DNA of 44,446 nt. Origin: a virus. Positions 6,767 to 14,401 of the stretch are shown here, one piece after another. Position numbers and translations under genes: made by a program. Position 1 is the stretch's first letter. Each line of letters opens with the position of its first letter. The DNA lies in IMG/VR virus record IMGVR_UViG_3300020172_004437, positions 1 through 44,446 of that record; one strand, given 5' to 3'. The notes beneath the pieces were generated by a model. That model did not search any database and had not been told where the DNA came from. It saw nothing but the letters and a program-made list of their open reading frames with translations.

Positions 6767-7279
6767 ATGAAAAAATTTATAATAACGGAATCTGAGAAAA
6801 GTAACATCTTAAATCTATATGGAAGATTAAATGAGTCTGAGGATATGGAGTTAATTCAAAATGAATTAACGGATAGTGGAGTTTCAATTCCTGTTGGGGA
6901 TATTGTTGACCCAACTGAACCATTATGTACCGCACCACAAACAGGTAATCCTGAGGAAGATGGAATATTATCCAAAGTATGGGATTGGGCACAAACTCAA
7001 AGTGTGGAAACACTACAAGATATAAAATCAAAGATTAAGGATTCTATATCTAAAGCAAAAGAATTAATTAAGAGTAAAAAGGTTAATGAACAAGTTGCCC
7101 CACTTCTTGTTATTGGAGGAGTTGGTATAACTGCGAGTACGTTGGTGGCAATTGGAGCGTTGTTATTATTCATTATAATAATTTCGATAATTGTTAAGAC
7201 GACAAAAAGAAACAGTAGTCCTTGTAAACGTAGACGTAAATTAGTTAAACGTTACGGAATGGACGGAAACTTTATGTAA
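6767..7279 (+). CDS. Tagged single-pass membrane protein with two cleavage-like motifs
   Basis: 170 aa. N-terminus MKKFIITESEKSNILNLYGR is followed by LNE-SED at about residues 21-26 and a second site VNE-QVA at about 105-110, just before a hydrophobic segment (about 110-147, LLVIGGVGITASTL...IIIISIIV). The C-terminus is strongly basic (CKRRRKLVKRYGMDGNF). The middle is acidic, with a Trp-containing amphipathic helix. The architecture suggests a pro-protein that would release a membrane-active, basic C-terminal peptide after cleavage at VNE. A role in genome delivery or membrane penetration is speculation. Confidence 0.75.
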   Translation: MKKFIITESEKSNILNLYGRLNESEDMELIQNELTDSGVSIPVGDIVDPTEPLCTAPQTGNPEEDGILSKVWDWAQTQSVETLQDIKSKIKDSISKAKELIKSKKVNEQVAPLLVIGGVGITASTLVAIGALLLFIIIISIIVKTTKRNSSPCKRRRKLVKRYGMDGNFM

Positions 7280-7302
7280 TAAGTTACCAAGATTTTAAAC
7301 AC

Positions 7303-7331
7303 ACCCCTTTCTTAACGGAAGGGGTTTTTTA
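7303..7331 (+). terminator. Terminator after the 6409 operon
   Basis: ACCCCTT/AAGGGGT stem followed by T6. Confidence 0.8.
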
Positions 7332-7353
7332 TTTTATCTAACTATATATTATA

Positions 7354-7446
7354 ATGGGAGAAACTGTTTTTTTTGTCACCGTAATAGTGATTGGAATTTT
7401 CTCTATAGGATATGTCTTAGGAAAGAGTGACCAAAAGAGAAAATGA
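7354..7446 (+). CDS. 30-aa single-pass membrane peptide
   Basis: The peptide starts MGETVFFVTVIVIG, continues through one hydrophobic span (residues 5-22) and ends with the charged tail GKSDQKRK. It stands alone between two terminators (7303-7331 and 7451-7480), which argues for a real short transcript. No TATTTAT or TAnnTTTG element is obvious immediately upstream. It could be a small holin-like or regulatory membrane peptide. Confidence 0.5.
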   Translation: MGETVFFVTVIVIGIFSIGYVLGKSDQKRK

Positions 7447-7450
7447 TTTA

Positions 7451-7480
7451 ATCCCCATCTTTATAGGTGGGGATTTTTTT
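7451..7480 (+). terminator. Terminator after the small membrane peptide
   Basis: ATCCCCATC/GGTGGGGAT stem followed by T7. Confidence 0.8.
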
Positions 7481-7571
7481 ATAATCTGTAAAGTAAAACT
7501 CTTCTATTTTGTAAAGTTGACCCCCTTTTTTAATTTACCCCCTATTTCTGAAAAAAAATTTCTGGAAAAAT

Positions 7572-7602
7572 TTTGTAAAATCCGAAACATATGGTATCTT
7601 TG
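7572..7602 (+). promoter_or_regulatory. Host-type promoter, leaderless geometry
   Basis: TTTG (7572-7575), N19, TATCTTTG (7595-7602), then TTAT and the ATG at 7607. Confidence 0.75.
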
Positions 7603-7606
7603 TTAT

Positions 7607-7768
7607 ATGAAAACGTTGTTAGTATTAGTCATTGTTTGTTGTGCTTCAGAACAGGAAGGTCAGTACGTTTATGAGGCCAAGAATTTGAACACAAATGAGG
7701 TGGGAACTTTGCACACGCAAAGTAAGTATGAAATTGGGGATACCCTTAGGATTCCCGTAACTAAGTAA
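7607..7768 (+). CDS. Small exported or lipoprotein-like protein
   Basis: 53 aa. Starting at 7607 rather than in the longer upstream frame gives MKTLLVLVIVCCASEQEGQ, a short hydrophobic segment with two Cys resembling a lipobox (VCC-A). The mature part is about 40 aa (YVYEAKNLNTNEVGTLHTQ). The ATG is 4 nt after TATCTTTG, so the message is predicted to be leaderless. It lies 3 nt from the next gene. Confidence 0.65.
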   Translation: MKTLLVLVIVCCASEQEGQYVYEAKNLNTNEVGTLHTQSKYEIGDTLRIPVTK

Positions 7769-7771
7769 ACT

Positions 7772-8050
7772 ATGGTAGATATTTTTGATGATTCTTTTGA
7801 GGAGGATGAGGTTAGTCGTTTGGAAGGTGAGGTTATTGATTTGAAGTATGAGTTGAGACTCTCTAAAGATAGGGAACTTATTTTTAAGGACCTATTGTCA
7901 GAGGTTGACAATGCACTTAATCAGATATTCGAACAAGAGAAGGAGATTGAGAGGTTTCGTTTGGATGAGAAGATTGATTACAGAGAATGTTTGGTTAATC
8001 TTAAGAAATCATTTCAGGAATGTCGTAGAGTTTATCGAGTAAATTTTTAG
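7772..8050 (+). CDS. Small acidic coiled-coil protein
   Basis: 92 aa, very rich in Glu, Asp, Leu and Arg with heptad-like spacing from EVSRLEGEVIDLKYELRL through EKEIERFRLDEKID; two Cys near the C-terminus. No tag. Co-transcribed with the 7607 gene from the host-type promoter. Coiled coils of this type are common among phage early proteins that bind host factors, but no partner can be named. Confidence 0.65.
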   Translation: MVDIFDDSFEEDEVSRLEGEVIDLKYELRLSKDRELIFKDLLSEVDNALNQIFEQEKEIERFRLDEKIDYRECLVNLKKSFQECRRVYRVNF

Positions 8051-8057
8051 ATTGTTT

Positions 8058-8090
8058 AACCCCAGGTTTATCTTGGGGTTTTTTATTTTC
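8058..8090 (+). terminator. Terminator of the 7607-8050 operon
   Basis: AACCCCA/TTGGGGTT stem followed by TTTTATTTT. Confidence 0.8.
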
Positions 8091-8095
8091 ACAGA

Positions 8096-8107
8096 TATTT
8101 ATTTATA
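8096..8107 (+). promoter_or_regulatory. Overlapping TATTTAT/TATTTATA boxes
   Basis: TATTTATTTATA contains two overlapping boxes; 12 nt from its end to the ATG at 8120. Confidence 0.6.
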
Positions 8108-8119
8108 AACAAAAATAAT

Positions 8120-9058
8120 ATGAAGCATTTATTAAATAATTTGACCGAACAAGAGAAGAACTCTATTCGTGAACAACATACGGGCGGTATGAAAGTTATG
8201 AACGAGAATTTCGATAAATTAATTAACGCCAAACTTGGAGATGTTAAAACACTTGTTGAAGCCGTTGCGGCTCCTGAACCTGTTGTTACTGGTTCTCGTA
8301 CCGCAAAAGTTTTCTTTGAACAAGAAGGAATGTATGAATTATCTGATGACACAAAAGAACGTATTAGAGAATTTATTACTCCCGCTCTTACTAAGTCTAA
8401 AAAAACTATCGAAAAGTTTTATAAAGACAAAACTTTTAAATTACCTAAATTCGTAACCATCGGAGCTAGTACCACAAGTGGTGGTAGTCCTCAGGCAAAT
8501 GATAAAGTTGCACAACGAAGAATCTCAGTTGTTAAAACAGTTGTTGAAGGTATTATGAAAGAAATCGGATATACTGATGAGATGATTAGACTATTCCTAA
8601 CAACTAACACTGATTACTATTATAATCCTACAGAATTAGACAGTAACCTATACGATAGAAATAGAGTAAAACCTTTAGACAAAGAAAGATTTGTTTACAT
8701 TACATTAAAGTCTTTAGATACTGCAGGTTTAGATAGTAAAGGTATTGATGTTGTTGAGGATATGATGAAAATTGCAAGAGGATATAACATTAATCCTGAC
8801 GAACAAGGTATCGCAGATGCGATTTGTAGATTACAAACATACTCTGACATTAAAGACTTAGATAATGAATTAAGAGATTTTGGTGGATTAGAGATGTTCA
8901 TTAACCAGACAATTACTAACGGATTTACCACTTATGATAGTGATATTGAAGAAAGAAGACAAATTGTTGACTGTTTGAATCGTGCGGCTAAAACAAGCGC
9001 GGGTGGTAGAATAATAGCCAAAAGAGTTGGCGATAAAGTAAGTATAATGTTAAACTAA
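8120..9058 (+). CDS. Tagged protein with OmpA-like domain
   Basis: 312 aa starting MKHLLNNLTEQEKNSIREQH, the NLTE variant of the tag shared with the 13990 gene, followed by MNE-NFD at about residue 28. Residues about 112-153 contain FVTIGASTTSGGSPQAND, then VAQRRISVVKTVV, resembling the strand-(T/D)-G-N-x-x-LSxxRA helix of OmpA C-terminal peptidoglycan-binding domains. The rest is helical and unrecognised. If packaged, it could engage cell-wall peptidoglycan during entry. The OmpA call is by pattern only. Confidence 0.65.
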   Translation: MKHLLNNLTEQEKNSIREQHTGGMKVMNENFDKLINAKLGDVKTLVEAVAAPEPVVTGSRTAKVFFEQEGMYELSDDTKERIREFITPALTKSKKTIEKFYKDKTFKLPKFVTIGASTTSGGSPQANDKVAQRRISVVKTVVEGIMKEIGYTDEMIRLFLTTNTDYYYNPTELDSNLYDRNRVKPLDKERFVYITLKSLDTAGLDSKGIDVVEDMMKIARGYNINPDEQGIADAICRLQTYSDIKDLDNELRDFGGLEMFINQTITNGFTTYDSDIEERRQIVDCLNRAAKTSAGGRIIAKRVGDKVSIMLN

Positions 9059-9065
9059 AAGTAAT

Positions 9066-9491
9066 ATGGAAAAATTAAACTTTAATGAAATGTTACAAAA
9101 GTGTTGGGAGACCGCACTTGGTGTAACTCCCTTAGCTAAATTCTATCAGGCATCATCACCTAACGATTTGTCTTTTATTCATTGTATTTTCCGTGGGGAT
9201 AATCAGTACGCAACCATTATGGTTAACTGTACTTGGGAAGGAAAAATAAATATACAAACTGTGGATAGTCCTTATTTGGATGACTTAGTTATTCACCCAC
9301 CTATTAAGATGAGTGAGACTGAAGCGGAACAATATTTGATTAAAGCAGGTTACACTGATAAGTGGACAAGTGTTGTTCTTAGAGCACCACTTTATAAAGT
9401 TGTTTATCCACCATTGTATATCTTTACTGTCGATGGTAAGTATATGGCAGTTGACTCTACAAACGGTGATAATGTATTTGAATTATACTAA
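9066..9491 (+). CDS. Hypothetical protein downstream of the OmpA-like gene
   Basis: 141 aa, no tag or signal. Contains strands YATIMVNCTW and SVVLRAPLYKVVYPPLYIF, a helix MSETEAEQYLIKAG and the end DSTNGDNVFELY. It follows its neighbour by 7 nt and ends at a terminator. Not recognised. Confidence 0.7.
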   Translation: MEKLNFNEMLQKCWETALGVTPLAKFYQASSPNDLSFIHCIFRGDNQYATIMVNCTWEGKINIQTVDSPYLDDLVIHPPIKMSETEAEQYLIKAGYTDKWTSVVLRAPLYKVVYPPLYIFTVDGKYMAVDSTNGDNVFELY

Positions 9492-9509
9492 CCATTAAAC
9501 TAATATTCT

Positions 9510-9539
9510 AAACCCCATCTATCGGTGGGGTTTTTTTAT
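9510..9539 (+). terminator. Terminator after 9491
   Basis: AACCCCATC/GGTGGGGTT stem followed by T7. Confidence 0.85.
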
Positions 9540-9547
9540 TTCTAAAC

Positions 9548-9554
9548 TATTTAT
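9548..9554 (+). promoter_or_regulatory. TATTTAT box, leaderless geometry
   Basis: TATTTAT CAGT ATG: 4 nt to the start at 9559. Confidence 0.65.
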
Positions 9555-9558
9555 CAGT

Positions 9559-9900
9559 ATGGATTATATTGTAACAGAAGAACAACTTGAATCTTTAAAG
9601 AAGAACATTCAGAACCTCATCGACTATTCGTTAAATTCCATCCGTGAACAATCTGAAGATTGGGGATTGGGTGAGATGGATGAACTTGATGAGATTGACT
9701 CTATTGACAAAATTGTTATTGATAGAATTGTTCCTCATTCTCGTTTGGTTGTTTATGTGAATATTCATCAGAAACAATATAGAGAAGACTATGATAACAC
9801 ATTATCTGAATTACAATATGTTATTAACGATTACTTCCCCACCATAGTTTTCCATCTAAATAATGTTATCGATAAAAACGGTGATGTTGTTGAAAACTAA
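9559..9900 (+). CDS. Tagged small acidic protein of the array type
   Basis: 113 aa starting MDYIVTEEQLESLKKN, close to the 2264 gene (MDYIIPQERLKNL). After a helix and an IREQ segment come an acidic stretch (GEMDELDEIDSIDK), a strand SRLVVYVNIHQ and a C-terminal helix-strand ending in FHLNNVIDKNG. Same layout as the leftward array, so a dispersed member of that family. Function unknown. Confidence 0.75.
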   Translation: MDYIVTEEQLESLKKNIQNLIDYSLNSIREQSEDWGLGEMDELDEIDSIDKIVIDRIVPHSRLVVYVNIHQKQYREDYDNTLSELQYVINDYFPTIVFHLNNVIDKNGDVVEN

Positions 9901-9924
9901 ATTTCATTATTGAATTTTTTTTCA

Positions 9925-9932
9925 TATATTTG
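9925..9932 (+). promoter_or_regulatory. TATATTTG promoter element
   Basis: A -7-type TATATTTG 15 nt before the ATG at 9948; only a poor TTTC match lies 20 nt further upstream. Confidence 0.5.
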
Positions 9933-9947
9933 CGTAAACTTAACTAT

Positions 9948-10532
9948 ATGAAATATACCCTTAACACTTACGGATGGAGCGCCGAGTTTATTGGCAAAAA
10001 ACTAACCACAGAACAACTCGAAAAGATTAACGTACTTATGTATGAGAATAAGGTTGATGATGTTGCATCTATACGATTTGATTTGGACGACACAGAAGAC
10101 TTTGATATTTGGGATGGTGATTTGTTACACACCACAAAACCGTTAGACAATAACACTATGTTGTTTCAGGTTTTGGATGAAGACGATAACTTGGTTTTAG
10201 AGTTTGGTATTGAGGACCTTGTGAGTATGGGTGAAGTGAATGAAGATGTTTATGACAACCTGAATAACTATGAAGTATTCCCTACCGAAAATTCTTCCGC
10301 TTATTTAAGTGTTGATGAGTTTAAAGGTGGTATATTCTCTTATGAAATTGAGTCAGAAGAAACCCCTAAAGCTAAAGACTTTAATTACTTGACAAATACT
10401 ATCGATACCCCTGATGGTGATTGGGATATTATTGACAAAGTTTATTTTAAAGGAGTAGAACTTGAGATTGTAGATTTTCTTGACAATACAGGTAAGGCTG
10501 CAACTGTGGATGTGTTTAATTGGGAAGAATAA
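9948..10532 (+). CDS. Acidic hypothetical protein
   Basis: 194 aa from ATG 9948 (MKYTLNTYGWSAEFIGKK); a TTG 18 nt upstream lies inside the promoter element and is rejected. Strongly acidic (VASIRFDLDDTEDFDIWDGD), with repeated beta segments. Lacks the ITE tag. Driven by a host-type promoter, so perhaps expressed earlier than its tagged neighbours. A DNA-mimic role is conceivable from the charge alone, with no further support. Confidence 0.7.
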   Translation: MKYTLNTYGWSAEFIGKKLTTEQLEKINVLMYENKVDDVASIRFDLDDTEDFDIWDGDLLHTTKPLDNNTMLFQVLDEDDNLVLEFGIEDLVSMGEVNEDVYDNLNNYEVFPTENSSAYLSVDEFKGGIFSYEIESEETPKAKDFNYLTNTIDTPDGDWDIIDKVYFKGVELEIVDFLDNTGKAATVDVFNWEE

Positions 10533-10566
10533 TTTCATACTTTTACTCATATAACGTAAACCGAAT

Positions 10567-10588
10567 CCCGACTTCGTCGGGTTTTTTT
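10567..10588 (+). terminator. Terminator after 10532
   Basis: CCCGAC-TTC-GTCGGG hairpin followed by T7. Confidence 0.85.
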
Positions 10589-10764
10589 CGTTTCCCCCCT
10601 ACCCCCCGTCGTCCGTCCACGGTCTCCGACCGTCCGAACCCCTTCGGGTGTTTATGGTACATATCTAAGGATTTATGTGTATCTTCACACTTTTAAGTAC
10701 GAATAAATGTGATATCTCACACTTTTAACCACTTATTATTGTCATCTAAATTAATCGGACCGAC
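10589..10764. other. GC-rich patch and CACACTTTTAA repeats
   Basis: 10590-10645 is C-rich and CG-rich (CCCCCCTACCCCCCGTCGTC, then CCACGGTCTCCGACCGTCCG) against a roughly 30% GC background. Then TATCTTCACACTTTTAA and TATCTCACACTTTTAA occur as a near-perfect direct repeat about 35 nt apart. No gene seen. Confidence 0.5.
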
Positions 10765-10772
10765 TATTTATA
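10765..10772 (+). promoter_or_regulatory. TATTTATA box for the 10777 gene
   Basis: TATTTAT followed by AACAT and the ATG at 10777. Confidence 0.6.
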
Positions 10773-10776
10773 ACAT

Positions 10777-11172
10777 ATGAAATGGTATTCAGAAGAAATT
10801 AAATCACAATATGAATTGATTAACAAGATGGTCTCTTATGCTCTTGGTCAAAAATATCCTGGTACATATTTTAAATTAGGTGAGGAAAGTTATAACGAAC
10901 TTTTTAATCCTGATAGAAACAAATATCAGTTACCTACGGTTGATATTATCTTGTGTGTTGATTTTGGAATCAATTATAAATTAGATTATAGTAATATTGG
11001 TGTTGATACTATTAAATTTATAACGAACGCATTTACTACGATAGTAACTGATTCGGATGTATTATCGTATTATGGACGTTCTTATAATAGTGATGGTACT
11101 TTTTATATGAATAAATTCTATATTAATAAAACAAAACATTGTAGAGGTCGTGTACCTTACACAGTTGAATAA
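10777..11172 (+). CDS. Hypothetical protein with YNSDGTFYMN motif
   Basis: 131 aa. The N-terminal helix MKWYSEEIKSQYELINKMV is not the classical tag. The C-terminal part contains SYNSDGTFYMNKFYI, shared in pattern with SSGTTYMNEYFVG at the end of the 14402 gene and loosely with NSNGATIYLE in the 4762 gene. A basic tail follows the motif. One nucleotide separates it from the next gene. Confidence 0.7.
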   Translation: MKWYSEEIKSQYELINKMVSYALGQKYPGTYFKLGEESYNELFNPDRNKYQLPTVDIILCVDFGINYKLDYSNIGVDTIKFITNAFTTIVTDSDVLSYYGRSYNSDGTFYMNKFYINKTKHCRGRVPYTVE

Positions 11173-11173
11173 A

Positions 11174-11557
11174 ATGAATTATAGTATTAGTGAAAGCCGT
11201 TTAGTTAAGTTAATCAAATCATTATTTGGTAGAAAAGACGTACCTAAAAGTTTGGTAGATATTATTAGAGAGAAATACATCAATTCTTATTTGTCAGGTC
11301 TTGAAAGAGTACATAATGAAAGGTTTCACGGATGGGGAAGTGCTACTATGTGGTCAGATTCTGATGATGAGAGAATGATTAGTCTAATTAAAAAAGGTAG
11401 AGAAGGAAATATAATTAATATAAACCAAAAACTTATAACTAATTTATCAGGATTATTAGGTATGACCAACCAAGAGGTAATGGATGCGATTGTTGTATAC
11501 CTCAAACCTGAAATTAAAGGTAGAATTATGAGCGTTGAACCGTTTTCATTTGGATAA
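11174..11557 (+). CDS. Tagged small protein
   Basis: 127 aa from ATG 11174 (MNYSISESRLVKLIKSLFGR); an upstream TTG would overlap the previous gene. ISE-S matches the proposed cleavage signature. The body is basic and helical, with Trp pairs (HGWGSATMWSDSDDE) and a glycine motif NLSGLLGMT. Unknown function. Confidence 0.7.
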   Translation: MNYSISESRLVKLIKSLFGRKDVPKSLVDIIREKYINSYLSGLERVHNERFHGWGSATMWSDSDDERMISLIKKGREGNIININQKLITNLSGLLGMTNQEVMDAIVVYLKPEIKGRIMSVEPFSFG

Positions 11558-11562
11558 ATAAG

Positions 11563-11569
11563 TATTTAT
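11563..11569 (+). promoter_or_regulatory. TATTTAT box, leaderless geometry
   Basis: TATTTAT TATT ATG: 4 nt to the start at 11574. Confidence 0.65.
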
Positions 11570-11573
11570 TATT

Positions 11574-12434
11574 ATGAATAAAAAAATAAAGATAACTGAG
11601 GATGATTTAATTAAAATCGTCAATATTGTCAAAGAAAACATTAATCTAAATGATTATAGTGACGAGGACTTTATTGAAGTTTTTGTTACTTTATTCAGAC
11701 CTTGGGTGAAAAAGAATCACGGAGATGAAATAGGTGAATATCCAATGTCGTTTTTGATTAAAAAACACTATGATGAATTTGCCAAGTATTATGGCATTGA
11801 TAATGATAGATATTGGGGGTCAGGAATGAGTAAATTAGTCAAAATTGGACGTGCCATAGTAGAAAAAGGTAGACATAAGTTACCTAATTTATCTAAAACT
11901 GAAAAATTTACTGAAAAATACGGAAAAGGTATTGAAATATTGGTAAAAAACTTAGATTTACCTGATTTTGTCACTATTAAAATTGAAGAAGAGAGACCTT
12001 ACGATGTTTGGGTTAGAACTTATGTTGATTTTGAAAAATATGTTAAATCTGACTTAGATAATACACAAATTCAACAAATTAAAAGAGCTGGAGATGAATT
12101 AAGGAAATCTTTTGAGAATTTTTTAGGTGTTACTTATGGAAATCCTTCTCACGGGTTATTAAAATACCACTCAAATTCAACTGCAGAGATGGTTGGTGAA
12201 GATGAATGGGTGAAAAAAGAGCTTAATAAAAAAATTAAGAAAGAAATTAAACAACTACCTGGTGGTAGTGGAATTCATATGATAAAATATGAGAGTGGTA
12301 ACAATAGAATTAAACTTAAATTAGTTTTTAGAAATTCGACTGGGTGGTCATCTCAAAGAAATGTTAAAGAAAGTACCATAAATTTACTAAGAGACCTAGG
12401 TTATAATCCAAATATAATCGAAGTAGACGCTTAA
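11574..12434 (+). CDS. Tagged protein, unknown body
   Basis: 286 aa starting MNKKIKITEDDLIKIVNIVK, a tag of the type seen in the 23724 gene (helix DLxxIVxxVxKE). The body is basic and helix-rich, with WGSGMSKLVKIGRAIVEK, a strand FVTIKIEEERPYDVWV and a C-terminal GSGIHMIKYESGNNRIKLKL. It shares a TAATATG junction with the LETM1-like gene. Not recognised; could be a DNA-binding internal head protein given its Lys/Arg content. Confidence 0.7.
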   Translation: MNKKIKITEDDLIKIVNIVKENINLNDYSDEDFIEVFVTLFRPWVKKNHGDEIGEYPMSFLIKKHYDEFAKYYGIDNDRYWGSGMSKLVKIGRAIVEKGRHKLPNLSKTEKFTEKYGKGIEILVKNLDLPDFVTIKIEEERPYDVWVRTYVDFEKYVKSDLDNTQIQQIKRAGDELRKSFENFLGVTYGNPSHGLLKYHSNSTAEMVGEDEWVKKELNKKIKKEIKQLPGGSGIHMIKYESGNNRIKLKLVFRNSTGWSSQRNVKESTINLLRDLGYNPNIIEVDA

Positions 12435-12435
12435 T

Positions 12436-12765
12436 ATGAAATTTGTAGTATTAGAATCAAAAATTAGAAAATGGGTTGAGGATTTCAAAAGAAATATCGT
12501 AAGAGAGTCTAAAGAAACCAAAATAACCTTCCAAATTCTTACAAAAATGATGTTTTTTTACCTTGGAATTGAAAAAGAAAAGGTAACTCCTGATGAAATT
12601 AGGTTTTTAAAACAACATTCTAAAGATTTAGCCAAAATATTTGGTTTATTAGCAACCCTACCTATCCCACTACCTATTTTTACCATTTTAATTGCCCTTA
12701 AAAAGTTTGGAATTGACTTTTTACCGTCAGATAAAGACTTAGATATTCCCGATAACTACAAATAA
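12436..12765 (+). CDS. LETM1-like short protein with tag-like N-terminus
   Basis: 109 aa. N-terminus MKFVVLESKIRKWVEDFKRN carries VLE-S in the tag position. Residues about 53-103 (TPDEIRFLKQHSKDLAKIFG then a Pro-rich hydrophobic segment LPIPLPIFTILIALKKFGID and LPSD) resemble the core of bacterial LETM1-like proteins (QSKD ... PxP ... LPS). Such proteins are membrane-associated; the role in a virus is unknown. The assignment is by memory of the motif, so moderate. Confidence 0.6.
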   Translation: MKFVVLESKIRKWVEDFKRNIVRESKETKITFQILTKMMFFYLGIEKEKVTPDEIRFLKQHSKDLAKIFGLLATLPIPLPIFTILIALKKFGIDFLPSDKDLDIPDNYK

Positions 12766-12790
12766 TATCGGATTATCTAACAAAATGAAA

Positions 12791-12797
12791 TATTTAT
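12791..12797 (+). promoter_or_regulatory. TATTTAT box for the holin-like gene
   Basis: AAATATTTATCTATACT, 36 nt before the ATG at 12834. Confidence 0.45.
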
Positions 12798-12833
12798 CTA
12801 TACTCGAGTAATAAACTTTTTAATTAAATAACT

Positions 12834-13007
12834 ATGAAGTTAACAAAAGAACAAGTGATAGGTATCATCAGACACGGATTAACATTTGTCGGTGGTATCT
12901 TGATAATGAAGGGGATTATTGATGAATCAACATCCCAAGAGATTATTGGTTCGGCAATATCCTTAGTTGGTCTTGTATGGTCAGTAGTTGACAAAAACAA
13001 AGCTTAA
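12834..13007 (+). CDS. Holin-like small membrane protein
   Basis: 57 aa starting MKLTKEQVIGIIRHG. Two short hydrophobic segments (about 14-29 and 38-51, separated by DESTSQE) and a charged tail VVDKNKA give a class II holin-like hairpin. Similar two-helix proteins with an IIRHxLTFVGG start occur in Bacteroidetes phages. Holins form the pores that release endolysin. It stands alone, with a TATTTAT box before and a terminator after, far from the GH19 endolysin at 41220. Confidence 0.65.
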   Translation: MKLTKEQVIGIIRHGLTFVGGILIMKGIIDESTSQEIIGSAISLVGLVWSVVDKNKA

Positions 13008-13030
13008 TTTAGAAAATAAATAATCTTTCA

Positions 13031-13058
13031 ACCCCACTCAAAAGGTGGGGTTTTTTAT
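13031..13058 (+). terminator. Terminator after the holin-like gene
   Basis: ACCCCAC/GTGGGGT stem followed by T5ATTT. Confidence 0.85.
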
Positions 13059-13067
13059 TTGTACGGA

Positions 13068-13075
13068 TATTTATA
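13068..13075 (+). promoter_or_regulatory. TATTTATA box for the 13084 gene
   Basis: TATTTATA, 8 nt before the ATG at 13084. Confidence 0.6.
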
Positions 13076-13083
13076 ATAATACT

Positions 13084-13974
13084 ATGGGAAAATTTATATT
13101 AACTGAAGAAGATAGAAAATCAATTCGTGGATTATATGGTTTGAACGAGCAATCAAGTGAGATTGTTTCTATTAAAGGAGAGCAACCATATCCAAACGGT
13201 ACTGATTGGGATTTAGTACACGGTATATTAGGTTCTAAAAGATTATCTGATGATTTGGAAAAAAGGGTTAGTGAAAAATTGAAGAGTGGAAGTTATAGAG
13301 TAACTGATGTCAAAATTTCATCTTATGTTAGTGATAATAAAGTTATTACTGATGGAACAGTTACTTTAGTTTCAGACATTAATAATCCTGATATTGCATT
13401 TACTACAAGAGGCTCCATAGGGGGTAATTATGAACAACGTCACGATAACCAAATTAATGGGTTAGTTGACAGATTATCTGCCTATTATCAAGGAATTACA
13501 AGACAATTTGGGCCATTCATTGTTAATGTAAAAGGTTCTTCTTGGAGATACAAACAATCATTTTTTGCGGTTTCAAAACAAAATACAGAACCGTCAAAAC
13601 CAAATCCAGAACCGTCAAGTGGTGAAGTTATGAAGAAATTTGTGATTTCAACAACAAATTTGGACCAATTAAATCCCAAATTTAAAAACGAGGTTTCAAC
13701 TTATATTAAAAGTAATAAAGATGTAAAATATGATGTTGATTATTTTGATGTATCATCTGAAGATGGTATAACCTCAATTGCAAAATTAGATATAGTTCCA
13801 AATGAAAATGGTTACAATCGATTTTCAATATTATTAAATCTAAAAGGAAAACCACAAGAATCATTAAACAATTCCTTAAGTAAAAATCCTGGTTCTAAAC
13901 TTATAAAAGACGGGACGATTACAATAAATAATAAAGAATATGAATACCATTTAATTGGTTTAAATGTAGAATAA
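13084..13974 (+). CDS. Tagged two-domain protein
   Basis: 296 aa starting MGKFILTEEDRKSIRGLYGL and NEQ, a full extended tag with an LNE-Q site at about residues 20-23. An upstream GTG-type extension would add 13 residues and cross the TATTTATA box. The first domain (to about 170) has GTDWDLVHGILGSK and beta strands; a Pro/Asn/Glu linker (TEPSKPNPEPSSGE) leads to a second domain of about 100 aa with VMKKFVISTTNLDQLN. Not recognised. Confidence 0.75.
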   Translation: MGKFILTEEDRKSIRGLYGLNEQSSEIVSIKGEQPYPNGTDWDLVHGILGSKRLSDDLEKRVSEKLKSGSYRVTDVKISSYVSDNKVITDGTVTLVSDINNPDIAFTTRGSIGGNYEQRHDNQINGLVDRLSAYYQGITRQFGPFIVNVKGSSWRYKQSFFAVSKQNTEPSKPNPEPSSGEVMKKFVISTTNLDQLNPKFKNEVSTYIKSNKDVKYDVDYFDVSSEDGITSIAKLDIVPNENGYNRFSILLNLKGKPQESLNNSLSKNPGSKLIKDGTITINNKEYEYHLIGLNVE

Positions 13975-13989
13975 AAAAAAACAAAAATT

Positions 13990-14319
13990 ATGAAACACAT
14001 TTTAAATAATTTAACGGAAGAAGAAAAAGACTCTATTCGTAGACAACATTCAAATAAAATTGTTAGTGAACAAACCGTAAAACCTAATACAGACCCTAAC
14101 GCAAACCTTGGTCAACCACCTAAAGGTATGTTGAAAAGTTGTAACCCTACAACACTTAAAGGAATTAAAAATATGTTTTTTGGAGAAAGCGATAACTCAA
14201 TTAAAATAGAAAACAATGTTTCTTTCGGTGAAAGAAATGGTGGTAGTGATGTGTTCTTCATTACCGCTCAAGGTGCCGCTCCTTGTTGGTGTAAAAAAGC
14301 AGACTTCCAAAAACTTTAA
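13990..14319 (+). CDS. Tagged protein, NLTE variant
   Basis: 109 aa starting MKHILNNLTEEEKDSIRRQH then IVSE-Q, almost the same tag as the 8120 gene although the bodies are unrelated. The body is short with Cys near SCNPTTLKGIK and APCWCKKADF, a possible metal or disulfide cluster. Ends at a terminator. Good example of one head on two different bodies. Confidence 0.75.
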   Translation: MKHILNNLTEEEKDSIRRQHSNKIVSEQTVKPNTDPNANLGQPPKGMLKSCNPTTLKGIKNMFFGESDNSIKIENNVSFGERNGGSDVFFITAQGAAPCWCKKADFQKL

Positions 14320-14344
14320 AATTAATATAAAATTTAATATCGAA

Positions 14345-14373
14345 AACCTCATCTTAAACGATGAGGTTTTTTT
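14345..14373 (+). terminator. Terminator after 14319
   Basis: Perfect AACCTCATC/GATGAGGTT stem followed by T5. Confidence 0.85.
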
Positions 14374-14391
14374 ATTGGTAAAAAAATATTA

Positions 14392-14398
14392 TATTTAT
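14392..14398 (+). promoter_or_regulatory. TATTTAT box, leaderless geometry
   Basis: TATTTAT CCT ATG: 3 nt to the start at 14402. Confidence 0.65.
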
Positions 14399-14401
14399 CC
14401 T

